42,408 bases of DNA from Tannerella sp. (GTDB lineage: Bacteria; Bacteroidota; Bacteroidia; Bacteroidales; Tannerellaceae): assembly GCA_031276175.1 (NCBI GenBank), contig JAISNP010000121.1, forward strand, positions 1 through 42,408, in the 5' to 3' direction. Shown in pieces: positions 17,275 to 26,900 of this stretch (position 1 is its first letter; the number at the start of each line of letters is the position of its first letter). The position numbers and the translations under genes are program-made. The notes beneath the pieces were generated by a model that did no database searches, had not been told where the DNA came from, and saw nothing but the letters and a program-made list of their open reading frames with translations.

Positions 17275-18183
17275 TCAGCCTTTGCGGAAAGCGAGCGGCG
17301 ACAGCCCGGTATGTTTCTTGAAAAACTTGCCGAAGGCCGACTGGTCGGGGAAATTCAGGCTGTCGGAGACCGACTGCACGGAGGTGCGCGGCATCTTAAG
17401 CATCCTTTTGGCCTCGACCAGAAGCGCGTCCTGTATCCACCGGCTGGCCGGGCGGCCGCTTTGTTCGTTAAGTATTATGGAAAGATACTGCGGCGTGATG
17501 CAAAGCTTGCCGGCATAAAACGACACTTCGTGCTCCGTCCGGCAATGCTCCGTCAGCAGGCTGAGAAAGTCGTCGAACAACTCCTCCTTCCGGCTTAGCT
17601 GCGGGGCGATAAAGTTGTCTTTTTTCCTGAAAAAGAAATGCGCCATATCCAGCGCAAACAGCCTCAGATACGTTTTTACCACTTCTTCCTGAAACGAATG
17701 TGCATGAAGCCGGAATTTGTCGCGGAGCGTCTGCAGGTTTTCGTACAGCAGATCGAACTCTTCAGGTTCGAAAATGCTGTACGGATTTTTTTTCAGCTGC
17801 ATGTACGAAATCATCGGCATATTGCCGAACCAGCGCTGCACGTCGTTATCCATAAACGATTTTGTGAGTTGCAACATCCACGCCCGCGTATCTGAGGACA
17901 CGTCGGTGACTTGCATGATATGCGTAGGCATAACCCAGACAATCCCGTGGGTCGGGATGGTATGCGGATTGTAATCGACCGACAGGGCGACTTTGCCGGA
18001 CATCACGCCGATGAACGTCAGCGCATCGTGGCGCGACGGAGGCGGAAACGGCGGCTGTTCGCCCGGCTCATACGTCGGACGGAGGAACTCGGCAATCAGT
18101 ATGTCGTCCTGAAAATTATCGAAATACACAATCGCCTTTTTTAAACAGTCTATTTTTTGAGACAATTCGGAACGCATAATCAA
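17275..18183 (-). CDS. AraC-family transcriptional regulator
   Basis: A 302-residue protein. The N-terminal part (about 1-190) looks like a cupin-like sensory region (HDALTFIGVMSGKVALSVDYNPH; IVWVMPTHIMQVT). The last hundred residues have the two-helix-turn-helix AraC domain, with FYAGKLCITPQYLSIIL and a second motif ending SAFGKFFKKHTGLSPLAFRKG. The ligand and targets are unknown. A second start at 18177 is possible. It is the gene next to the 22-bp hairpin array, which lies upstream of its promoter. Confidence 0.92.
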   Translation of the reverse strand: MIMRSELSQKIDCLKKAIVYFDNFQDDILIAEFLRPTYEPGEQPPFPPPSRHDALTFIGVMSGKVALSVDYNPHTIPTHGIVWVMPTHIMQVTDVSSDTRAWMLQLTKSFMDNDVQRWFGNMPMISYMQLKKNPYSIFEPEEFDLLYENLQTLRDKFRLHAHSFQEEVVKTYLRLFALDMAHFFFRKKDNFIAPQLSRKEELFDDFLSLLTEHCRTEHEVSFYAGKLCITPQYLSIILNEQSGRPASRWIQDALLVEAKRMLKMPRTSVQSVSDSLNFPDQSAFGKFFKKHTGLSPLAFRKG

Positions 18184-18201
18184 TTCGGATTAATTTCGGT
18201 G

Positions 18202-18209
18202 CAAAGATA
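18202..18209 (-). promoter_or_regulatory. -7 promoter element for the AraC regulator gene
   Basis: The minus strand reads TATCTTTG, a full match to TAnnTTTG. It would start transcription only about 12-18 nt before the gene start, implying a very short leader. The hairpin array starts about 110 bp further upstream. Confidence 0.5.
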
Positions 18210-18319
18210 ACAAATACGGGCGCAATTTTTCCCTTCCCCGGCGAAAATGGCGCCGCTGCCGGCGTCCGAACGCGAAGGTTATTGAAAATAATTGCCGATC
18301 GGGGTGAAATATTTACTTC

Positions 18320-18693
18320 TTATCGTATAAAATAAGTCTTCTTCAATACGTCTTATTTACTTCTTACTTTGTAAGATAAGTATTCTTACCATATAAGGCA
18401 AGTATTCTTACTATGTAAGGTAAGTATTCTTACCGTACAAGATAAGTCTTCTTACCGCATAAGGTAAGTCTTCTTACCGTGCAAGGTAAGTCTTCTTACC
18501 GTATAAAGTAAGTCTTCTTACCGTGTAAGGTAAGTCGTCTTACCGTGTAAGGTAAGTCGTCTTACCGTGTAAGGTAAGTCATCTTACCATGTAAGGTAAG
18601 TCTTCTTACCGTGTAAGGTAAGTCGTCTTACCATGTAAGGTAAGTCGTCTTACCATGTAAGGTAAGTCTTCTTACCGTGCAAGGTAAGTCTTC
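18320..18693. repeat. Tandem array: 17 copies of a 22-bp hairpin unit
   Basis: Seventeen head-to-tail 22-bp units. Each has arm CTTACC, a 6-nt loop such as GTGTAA, arm GGTAAG and a 4-nt spacer such as TCTT. Because every arm is flanked on both sides by its complement, each can pair with the left or the right neighbour. Units at the left end (18320-18410) are most diverged; those from about 18496 on are nearly identical. Array lies between the divergent promoters of the AraC gene and the ABC-F gene. No spacers of unique sequence are present, so it is not a CRISPR array. Confidence 0.95.
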
Positions 18694-18942
18694 TTTAATC
18701 GAAATATTTTTTTCTTTATTGTATATGCAAATGTAGATATTTTCACGGTATGAGGAGAAAAAGGCTGTATTTTTCACGTTTTTTCGTGTATTTAGGGCTT
18801 GCGGGCGGATGTTTTGCGCGTAAATCGTTTGTACGGACGGGATGCGGGTGATGCGGGGCGGGGCGGACGGAGCGGGGCGTTCACGATGTGCGGCGGATGC
18901 GGGCAAAACTGCGCCGCGCTCGCCTGCTTTGCGTAAAATGTG
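18694..18942. other. Intergenic region between the hairpin array and the ABC-F promoter
   Basis: An AT-rich part with a small CACG/CGTG hairpin near 18777-18790, then a G-rich part (18840-18905). No gene was recognised. The second half may be promoter-distal DNA. Confidence 0.4.
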
Positions 18943-18950
18943 TATCTTTG
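18943..18950 (+). promoter_or_regulatory. -7 promoter element for the ABC-F gene
   Basis: TATCTTTG, a full match to TAnnTTTG. Transcription would start near 18957, which rules out the in-frame ATG at 18888 and supports the ATG at 18972. Confidence 0.6.
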
Positions 18951-18971
18951 CAGCTTCATTTTGTAACGGAT

Positions 18972-20948
18972 ATGATTTCAATAGAAAATTTGACGGTTAA
19001 TTTCGGTGGGTTCACGCTGTTCGACGGTGTGTCTTTTGTCGTAAACAGGAAGGATCGGATCGCACTGGTGGGTAAAAACGGCGCAGGCAAGTCGACATTG
19101 CTGAAAATACTGGCCGGATTGCAAACACCCACGTCGGGGGCGGTCGCTATCCCGTCGGGCACGACGGTGGGCTACCTGCCGCAGCAAATGCGGACGGACG
19201 ATTCGCGAAGCGTAATGGCGGAGGCGGAGCGCGCTTTTGAGCACGTGTTGCGCATGAAGGACGAAATAGATCGTATACACGAGGAATTGAGCCGGCGAAC
19301 GGACGGCGAGTCGGAGGAGTTTATGGAACTGGTGGATCGGGTGACGCAACTGACCGAACAGTTTCGTATGTGCGGGGGAATGAATTGCCGCGCCGAGTTG
19401 GAGCGTACGCTGACGGGGCTGGGCTTTATGCGGAAGGATTTCGACCGCCCGACGTCGGAATTCAGCGGCGGATGGCGGATGCGTATCGAACTGGCCAAGC
19501 TGCTGCTGGCGCGACCGGACGTGCTGTTGCTCGACGAACCGACCAACCACCTCGACATCGAGTCCATACAGTGGCTCGAAACGTTTATCGCCACGCAGGC
19601 CAATGCCGTAGTGCTTGTTTCGCACGACCGGGCTTTCATTAATAATACGACCGGACGAACGATCGAGATAGAACTCGGCCGGATTTACGACTACCGGGTA
19701 AAATATGCGGAATACACAACGCTCCGTCGCGAACGGCGCGAACAGCAACTGCGCGCCAGCGAAAACCAGCAGAAAAAAATTGCCGACACGGAGGCTTTCA
19801 TCGCACGCTTCCGCTACAAACCATCCAAATCGGTGCAGGTACAGTCGCGCATCAAGCAGTTGGAAAAACTGGAACGTATCGAAGTGGACGATACCGACAA
19901 TGCGACGCTCCGCCTTAAATTCCCGCCCGCCCCACACTCCGGCTCATGGCCTGTGACGGCCGAAAACGTGACCAAACGCTACGGCAACCACCTCGTCTTC
20001 GCCGGCGCCACCTTCGCCATCCGCCGCGGAGACAAAGTGGCCTTCGTGGGCAAAAACGGCGAAGGCAAATCGACGATGGTAAAATGTATCACAGGCGAAA
20101 CCGACTTCGAAGGCGCGCTCACCCTCGGCTATCAAGTCAAAACAGGATACTTCGCCCAGAATCAAGCCGAGCTGCTCGACGAAAACCTCACGGTGTTCGA
20201 AACCGTCGACAACGCCGCGCAGGGCGACATCCGCACCCGCATACGCGACATACTGGGCGCCTTCATGTTCGGAGGCGAAGCAGCCGACAAAAAAGTGAAA
20301 GTCCTCTCCGGCGGCGAACGAAGCAGGCTGGCAATGATACGCCTGCTGCTCGAACCGGCCAACCTGCTCATCCTCGACGAACCGACCAACCACCTCGACA
20401 TGCGCTCCAAAGACGTACTCAAAGACGCATTGCGCGATTTCGACGGCACGCTGATACTCGTCTCCCACGACCGCGAATTTCTCGACGGACTGGTCGACAA
20501 AATATACGAATTTGCCGACGCACGCGTCAAAGAACACCTCGGCGGAATATACGAATTCCTCGCACACCGGAAAATCGAAAACCTCCGCGAACTCGAACAT
20601 CGCGCCCGCCCCGCCGACGCGCCCGACACCGCCGACAACAACCCCGCACAACCCGCCGCAAAACTATCCTACGAAGCACGGAAAGAACAAACCCGAAACA
20701 TACGCCGAATAGAAAAAAACATCGCCGAAGCGGAAAACGAAATCACACGTACAGAACAGGAAATCGCCGACGCCGAACGCCGGATGGCCGCCCCCCACTC
20801 CGCCCCAGACCCCGCACTGTACGCCGCACACGAAAAACTGAAAAAACACCTCTCCGACACAATGACCCGCTGGGAAGAACTGACCCTCGAACTCGAAAAC
20901 CTCGCCTCCCAAAACCCCTCCGGCGCAGACAAACCACGCCGCCGGTAA
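18972..20948 (+). CDS. ABC-F family ATPase
   Basis: A 658-residue soluble protein with two ATP-binding cassettes and no membrane helices. The first Walker A is GKNGAGKST (34-42), with signature SGGWRMRIELA and LLLDEPTNHLD. The second Walker A is GKNGEGKST starting at residue 360, with SGGERSRLAMI and LILDEPTNHLD. A charged linker (about 240-300) joins them and the last 90 residues form a likely coiled coil (EARKEQTRNIRRIEKNIAE). This matches the Uup/YdiF-like group of ABC-F proteins, which act on the ribosome. A role in antibiotic protection cannot be told from sequence. Start chosen from the promoter at 18943 and the conserved N-terminus MISIENLTVNFGG. Confidence 0.94.
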   Translation: MISIENLTVNFGGFTLFDGVSFVVNRKDRIALVGKNGAGKSTLLKILAGLQTPTSGAVAIPSGTTVGYLPQQMRTDDSRSVMAEAERAFEHVLRMKDEIDRIHEELSRRTDGESEEFMELVDRVTQLTEQFRMCGGMNCRAELERTLTGLGFMRKDFDRPTSEFSGGWRMRIELAKLLLARPDVLLLDEPTNHLDIESIQWLETFIATQANAVVLVSHDRAFINNTTGRTIEIELGRIYDYRVKYAEYTTLRRERREQQLRASENQQKKIADTEAFIARFRYKPSKSVQVQSRIKQLEKLERIEVDDTDNATLRLKFPPAPHSGSWPVTAENVTKRYGNHLVFAGATFAIRRGDKVAFVGKNGEGKSTMVKCITGETDFEGALTLGYQVKTGYFAQNQAELLDENLTVFETVDNAAQGDIRTRIRDILGAFMFGGEAADKKVKVLSGGERSRLAMIRLLLEPANLLILDEPTNHLDMRSKDVLKDALRDFDGTLILVSHDREFLDGLVDKIYEFADARVKEHLGGIYEFLAHRKIENLRELEHRARPADAPDTADNNPAQPAAKLSYEARKEQTRNIRRIEKNIAEAENEITRTEQEIADAERRMAAPHSAPDPALYAAHEKLKKHLSDTMTRWEELTLELENLASQNPSGADKPRRR

Positions 20949-20970
20949 CGCTTTTTACACGGAAAAACCA

Positions 20971-20978
20971 TACCTTTG
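20971..20978 (+). promoter_or_regulatory. -7 promoter element for the NagB-PIG-L gene
   Basis: TACCTTTG, a full match to TAnnTTTG, 37 bp before the ATG at 21015. It lies just beyond the ABC-F stop codon, so this gene has its own promoter. Confidence 0.6.
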
Positions 20979-21014
20979 CGCCTCCGAACAATTACAGTTA
21001 AAGCAAAAAACAAT

Positions 21015-22994
21015 ATGAAAACAAATTTAAGCTCAGGTATCACCCTGACAAAAATCCCCGAACGCTTCTATCACCCCGAAAATGCCTACGAACACTCCCT
21101 GCTGGCACGCTTCGAAAAAATGCCGACCTTTATATACGAATCCGTCGAAGAAGGATCCGTCGCATCGGCACGCGAAATCGCACGCGAAATCGAAACACGA
21201 CGCCAAGACTCGCGCAACTTCGTACTCGCCATCTCCGGCGAACGCGCCACACGCCGCGTGTTCGACGAATGGATCGCCATGCACAAAGCCGGCGAACTGA
21301 GCTTCGACCGCGTAACCATCTTCCTCATCAACGAATTTTATCCGCTGACAAACGAATCCGGCAGCATACTTGCATACCTGAAAGAAGCGCTGCTCAATCA
21401 CGTCGACATCCGACCGGAAAACATCCACTCCCCCGACGGCTTCATGAACAAAGACGCCATCTACGACTTCTGCCGCCGCTACGACAACGACATTGCCGAC
21501 GCCGGCGGAATAGACTGCCTGATCATGAGCCTCGGCCACCGCGGACGCATCGCCTGCAACGCCGCAGGAACGCCCGCCAGCTCAAGGACACACTTCGCCA
21601 TGCTCGACAACGACTCGCGCAAAGAAGCATCACGCCTCTTCCGGTCGACAGACCTCGTGCCGCCGGGCGTCATCACCATGGGACTATCCACCATACTGAA
21701 CGCAAAAAACGTCGTCCTCCTCTCCTGGGGCGCAGGCAAAGCGCAGGACGTGAAACAGGCCGTCGAAGACAAAGCCGGCGACAGCTTCCCCGCCACATGC
21801 CTGCAAAACCATCCCTCCGTCAAAATGATCACCGACATACAGGCCGCCGGCGAACTGACGCGCATCAGCCGCCCATGGCGCGTATCAAGCTGCGAATGGG
21901 ATACCAAACTCATCCGCCGCGCCATCGTATGGCTCTGCCGGCTCACCGGCAAACCCATCCTGAAACTGACAAACAAAGACTACCTCGAAAACGAACTGGG
22001 CGAACTGCTCGCACGCTACGACTCAGCCTACAACGTCAACATAAAAATATTCAACGACATTCAGCGCACCATCACCGGATGGCCCGGCGGAAAACCCGAT
22101 GCCGACGACTCCAACCGCCCCGAACGCGCCGTGCCCTACCCTAAAAAAGTAATCGTCTTCAGCCCGCACCCCGACGACGACGTAATCTCAATGGGAGGCA
22201 CCCTCCGCCGACTGTGCGACCAAAAACACGACGTACACGTAGCCTACCAGACTTCGGGCAACATCGCCGTCGCCGACGAAGAAGTCATCCGCTACTGCGA
22301 ATACCTCCGCGACGTATGCCTCCGCTACACCGGCGACGAAACGGTACGCCGCAAGGCCGAAGAAATCATCCGCTACCTCCGCCGCGAAAAAACGGAAGGC
22401 GCCCCCGAAAACCCCGACGTCCTCTTCATGAAAGGCACCATCCGGCGCGAAGAAGCGCGCACGGCATGTCGCTACTCCGGCGTAAAAGACGAAAACATCC
22501 ACTTCCTCGACCTGCCCTTCTACGAAACAGGCGCCGTAAAGAAAAATCCGCTGAGCGAAACGGACGTCGACATCATCAAAAAACTGCTCCTCGACATCCG
22601 CCCCGACCAGATGTTCGCCGCCGGCGACCTTGCCGACCCGCACGGCACGCACAAAGTATGCCTCGACGCCGTACTCGCCGCCATCGACGACCTCAAAAAC
22701 GACGAATGGCTCAAAAACTGCCGGATATGGATGTATCGCGGCGCATGGGCGGAATGGGAAATGGACCATATCGAAATGGCCGTGCCCATCAGCCCCGAAG
22801 AACTCCGCTTCAAACGAAACGCCATCCTCAAGCACCAGTCGCAGGCCGAAAGCGCCCCGTTCCTCGGCGACGACGAACGGTTGTTCTGGCAACGCGCCGA
22901 ATACCGCAACCGCGCCACGGCGGAATTGTACAAACAACTCGGCCTGGCATCATACGAAGCCATCGAAGCCTTCGTAAGATACATCCCCCTGTAA
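21015..22994 (+). CDS. NagB-like domain (catalytically degenerate) fused to a PIG-L deacetylase domain
   Basis: A 659-residue fusion. Residues about 20-300 follow glucosamine-6-phosphate deaminase (NagB). Compared with E. coli NagB, catalytic D72 is Asn106 (LINEFYPL), D141 is Arg176, H143 is Arg178 and E148 is Ala183 (LGHRGRIACNAAG). The Lys near WGAGKAQDVKQAVE and the Arg in NDSRKEASR remain. The C-terminal part (about 378-600) is a PIG-L/LmbE zinc-dependent N-deacetylase: HPDDD at 385-389, GGTLRRL, and HGTH at 543-546. Such fusions are commonly annotated as glucosamine-6-phosphate deaminase; here the deacetylase half looks intact but the deaminase half probably is not. Followed by a transporter 5 bp away. 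Confidence 0.85.
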   Translation: MKTNLSSGITLTKIPERFYHPENAYEHSLLARFEKMPTFIYESVEEGSVASAREIAREIETRRQDSRNFVLAISGERATRRVFDEWIAMHKAGELSFDRVTIFLINEFYPLTNESGSILAYLKEALLNHVDIRPENIHSPDGFMNKDAIYDFCRRYDNDIADAGGIDCLIMSLGHRGRIACNAAGTPASSRTHFAMLDNDSRKEASRLFRSTDLVPPGVITMGLSTILNAKNVVLLSWGAGKAQDVKQAVEDKAGDSFPATCLQNHPSVKMITDIQAAGELTRISRPWRVSSCEWDTKLIRRAIVWLCRLTGKPILKLTNKDYLENELGELLARYDSAYNVNIKIFNDIQRTITGWPGGKPDADDSNRPERAVPYPKKVIVFSPHPDDDVISMGGTLRRLCDQKHDVHVAYQTSGNIAVADEEVIRYCEYLRDVCLRYTGDETVRRKAEEIIRYLRREKTEGAPENPDVLFMKGTIRREEARTACRYSGVKDENIHFLDLPFYETGAVKKNPLSETDVDIIKKLLLDIRPDQMFAAGDLADPHGTHKVCLDAVLAAIDDLKNDEWLKNCRIWMYRGAWAEWEMDHIEMAVPISPEELRFKRNAILKHQSQAESAPFLGDDERLFWQRAEYRNRATAELYKQLGLASYEAIEAFVRYIPL

Positions 22995-22999
22995 AGCGC

Positions 23000-23911
23000 G
23001 TGAAACGGATACTCGCCTTCATCAAAGACCATGCGCTCCCGACGGCAATGATTACGGGAGCGCTGGCACACGAGTGGGTAAGCCGCCTGTCGTTCCTGAC
23101 GCCATTCCTCATCTTCGCCATGCTGCTGATTACGTTCTGCAAAATCTCGTGGAGAGACATTCGCTTCCATCCCGCCCACCTGTGGCTGCTGCTGATACAA
23201 CTGGCCGGAAGCGCAGGCCTCTACCTGCTGCTTCGCCCCCTCGACGAAACGATAGCGCAGGGCGCACTGCTCTGTATGCTGGCGCCGACAGCTACGGCCG
23301 CAGCCGTCATTACCGGAATGTTGGGCGGAAGCGTCGGATTCCTGACTGCCTATCTATTGTTTTGCAATATTGCCGTGGCGATTGCCGCACCCGTATATTT
23401 CTCCTTCATCGGGGTACACGAAGAACTGTCGTTCCTGCAATCCGTATGGTATATATGCCGTCAGGTTTTCCCGCTGCTTATCTTCCCGCTGTTTATTGCC
23501 GTCGCGTTGCGCAAATATGTGCCGAAAGTACATAAGGCGCTGCTGAGCCTCCCCCGGCTCACGTTCTACCTATGGACGGTAGCGCTCGTCATCGTGATGG
23601 GAATAACCGTCAACTTCATGCTGGAACAGGCGCGTTCGAACCTTAAAACAGGTATCGGCCTGTCTGTTGCCTCCCTGACGCTTTGCTGCGCACAATTCTG
23701 GATCGGCAGACGCATAGGCCGACAATACGGCGACCCGGTATCGTCGGGACAGGGATTGGGACAAAAAAATACCATCCTCGCCCTCTGGATGGCACAAACC
23801 TACCTCAATCCGCTCATCTCCCTTGCACCTGCCACGTACATCATCTGGCAGAACATCATCAACGCCTGTCAACTCTGGCGCCGCAACAGGCGCACACCTG
23901 CAAAAAAATAA
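23000..23911 (+). CDS. Bile acid:sodium symporter (BASS)-like membrane transporter
   Basis: A 303-residue membrane protein with about nine to ten hydrophobic helices, starting KRILAFIKDHALPTAMITGAL after a GTG codon at 23000. The LLCMLAPTATAAAVITGMLGGS stretch resembles the conserved Pro/Ala-rich crossover helix of BASS and arsenite-permease relatives, and WMAQTYLNPLISLAP lies near the C-terminus. The substrate is unknown. GTG at 23000 is 5 bp after the NagB-PIG-L stop, suggesting translational coupling. An ATG eleven to seventeen codons later is possible but would cut the first helix. It converges on the efflux operon with 26 bp between the stops. Confidence 0.75.
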   Translation: MKRILAFIKDHALPTAMITGALAHEWVSRLSFLTPFLIFAMLLITFCKISWRDIRFHPAHLWLLLIQLAGSAGLYLLLRPLDETIAQGALLCMLAPTATAAAVITGMLGGSVGFLTAYLLFCNIAVAIAAPVYFSFIGVHEELSFLQSVWYICRQVFPLLIFPLFIAVALRKYVPKVHKALLSLPRLTFYLWTVALVIVMGITVNFMLEQARSNLKTGIGLSVASLTLCCAQFWIGRRIGRQYGDPVSSGQGLGQKNTILALWMAQTYLNPLISLAPATYIIWQNIINACQLWRRNRRTPAKK

Positions 23912-23937
23912 CTTTCGGAACGGAAGACTGCCTTTCG

Positions 23938-26900
23938 TCAGTCTTCGCCTCCGCCCAGCGCACGATACAGATCAATCACCGTCTGCGCCTTTTCCAGATT
24001 GTCGCCGGTAATCGCGAGTTGGGCGTTCAGGTAGTTTTGCTGTGCGGTAAGGACTTCGAGGTAAGTGGCCTCGCCGGCACGGAGAAGTTCCTGCGTATAA
24101 TCTGCCGCTTTGCGCAACGATTCTATCTGCCCGGCACGGACGCCGGTTTTCGCCTGCGCCTTTTCGTAGGTATAAAGTATGTCGGACACTTCGCTCGCTG
24201 CCGTCAGTACTGTTTTCTGAAAATTCAGAAACGCTTCGTCTTCCTGCGCTTTCGCAATTTTCACCTGCGCACGCAACTGTTTACCGGCAAACAGAGGCTG
24301 CGTCAGTCCGCCGATGACATTTGCAAACAGGTTTTCGGGACGGAAAAAATCGGCCGGCGATGCCGCGCCGTAACCGGCCATCGACCCCGAACCGAGAGTA
24401 AGCGACGGATAGAGGGCGGCCTGCGCTACATTGTGCAATTCGAAAGCGGCGCGAAATTGAAGTTCCGCCGCACGTACGTCGGGACGCAATGCCAGCATCT
24501 GCGCCGGGACGCCGTGGGGAAGAGGCGTATCCGGCGCCTTCCACGTATCAAACGAACGGCGTGCAATTGCGCCGGGCTTGCGACCGAGCATCACCGACAA
24601 AACATTCTCCAGCTTGTATATCGCAAGTTCGAGGTTCAGCGCCGACGCCTGGGTAGAAAGTTTCAAGGCATTGCTCTGTTCCACTGCGGCGGCGTTCAGA
24701 AAACCGGCATCCATCATCGCCTGCATCGAACGGTGGCTGTCGTCCAGCAGGCGAACGGTTTCGTTCGAGATTCTCAACTGTTCGTCCAGCGCCATCAGCG
24801 TATAGTATGAAGTGGCAATCGTCGATACCAGCGACGTTTGTATCAACCGCCTGTATTCATGGCTGCTCAAATATTGTGCATATCTTGCACGCGCCTGACG
24901 GTTAAGCTTGCCCCACAAATCCACTTCCCACTGCACTGCGACGCCGAGACGGTACTGGTTACTGCCGTACCCCAATGCGTCGACGACGTCATTCCGTACG
25001 CTTGTCCGCGCATGAGTCACTTGTCCGTTCAGCGAAACCACCGGGAAATATGCCGCACGGGCTACCTGCAATCCTGCTTCCGCCGACTGTATCCGCAAAT
25101 ACGCCGCGCGAAGATCGAAGTTCTCACGAAGCCCTTCTTCAATGAGGCTTTGCAGGTTCGTATCCGTAAAATATTCCGCCCAGGGGATGGCAGCAACCGT
25201 TGTCGTATCATCGTGACCGAAATCGGCCGTACGGTACAAATCCGTCGTATCTACTTCGGGCGATTGATACTTGTGGATTACCTGACACGACGAAACACTT
25301 GCGGTAAGCGCTATGCCGACTACTGCAACCTGCGCCGCATTAACCAAACCCGACTTGGAGAATTTCTCCTGAAGCAACTGGAATATGATATATAACGAAG
25401 GCACGACCAGCACACCAAGCAACGTGCCGGTTAACATCCCGCCGATGGCCGAAATACCGATTGACCGGTTACCGATTGCTCCGGCTCCCGACGCAAGCGC
25501 CAGCGGCAACAGTCCGAAAATAAGGGCAAACGAAGTCATCAATATCGGACGCAGACGCGCCACCGCGCCCTGAATTGCCGCTTCGACGACACTCATCCCC
25601 TGCCGCCTGCGCTGCACGGCGTATTCCACAATCAAAATCGCATTCTTCGCAAGCAACCCTATCAGCATGATCAGCGAAATTTGAACATAAATATTGTTTA
25701 CGATACCCGTCCCCATTGCCATACCGCCGTATATAAACACATAAACTCCGGCCAGACCGATCGGCAACGAACATATTACCGCCAGCGGAAGGATATAACT
25801 CTCATACAGCGCGGCCAGCAACAAGTAGACAAATATCAGACAAAGAGCCAGAATCATGTAGGTCTGTTCTCCGCTTTTCACCTCTTCGCGCGTCATTCCC
25901 GAAAAATCGTATGTGAAATTATCGGGCAAAACCTCTTCCGCCACTTCTTTAACTGCCCTGAGTACATCGCCGTTGGCGTAACCGGCGACATAATCGGGCA
26001 TAATCGTCAGGTTCATGGACGAATACATATTGAAACGGCTCAGCGTCTGCGGCGCGGTTACGTCGCGAACAGTCAGAAACTCCGTCACGGGCGCCATCTC
26101 GCCCGAAGCCGTACGGACGAAATATCCGTTCAGGTCGTCCAGTTTCTCGCGATATTCGGGCGAGGCTTGCACCATCACGCGATACTGCTTGCCGTAAAGA
26201 TTGAAATCGGACACATACATGCTGCCCACATAAGCCTGTAATGTACTCATCACTTGTCCCAGCGTCAGACCTGCCTCTTTTATTTTGGCAATATCCGCTT
26301 CGAGTTGTTTCTGGGGAAAATTCGGATTGAACGTCGTCATTGCCATCGTCACTTCGGGACGTTTGCGCATGGCGTCGAGAAAACGGTTGGTCGTTTCGAA
26401 AAAATAATTTATGTCGCCGCCCGTGCGGTCTTGCATCTGTATTTCCACACCGTTGCTAAGCCCGAACCCCTGCAAGGTAGGCGTCCCCATAAAAATAAAC
26501 GTAGCGTCCTTGATATGCGCCGTCTTCTCTTTCAAAACGGCAGCTACTTCGTTTGTTGTAATCTTCCGTTGATTCCACGGATCCATCTTCAACTGAATGG
26601 TGGCATATGAACCGCCCATACCACTCATAAAGTTCACGCCTGCAAGCGACGCCACATGTTTTACATGCTCAATCTCCCGTGCAATATTGGTCACTTCGAG
26701 CACCACTTCGTGCGTCCTGTCGAGCGAAGCGCCCGGCGCCAGTGTCACCATGCCCATCACGCCGCCGCTGTCCTCCTGCGGCACGAATCCCGACGGGATG
26801 ATACGCATCATGGCAAAAAGCAACGCCGTCATGCCGAGGATAAGCGTCACCGTAATCCAGCGGTGACCGCGTTTCCCCAAAAAATGCAACGAACGCCGAT

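Noticed and set aside
18320-18693. CRISPR array.
   Set aside because: The 22-bp units follow one another directly, with no unique spacers, and no cas genes are present.
22214-22999. Upstream extension of the transporter frame by 262 codons.
   Set aside because: It lies in another frame of the PIG-L domain and encodes Arg/Pro-rich nonsense. The hydrophobic protein begins at the GTG at 23000.
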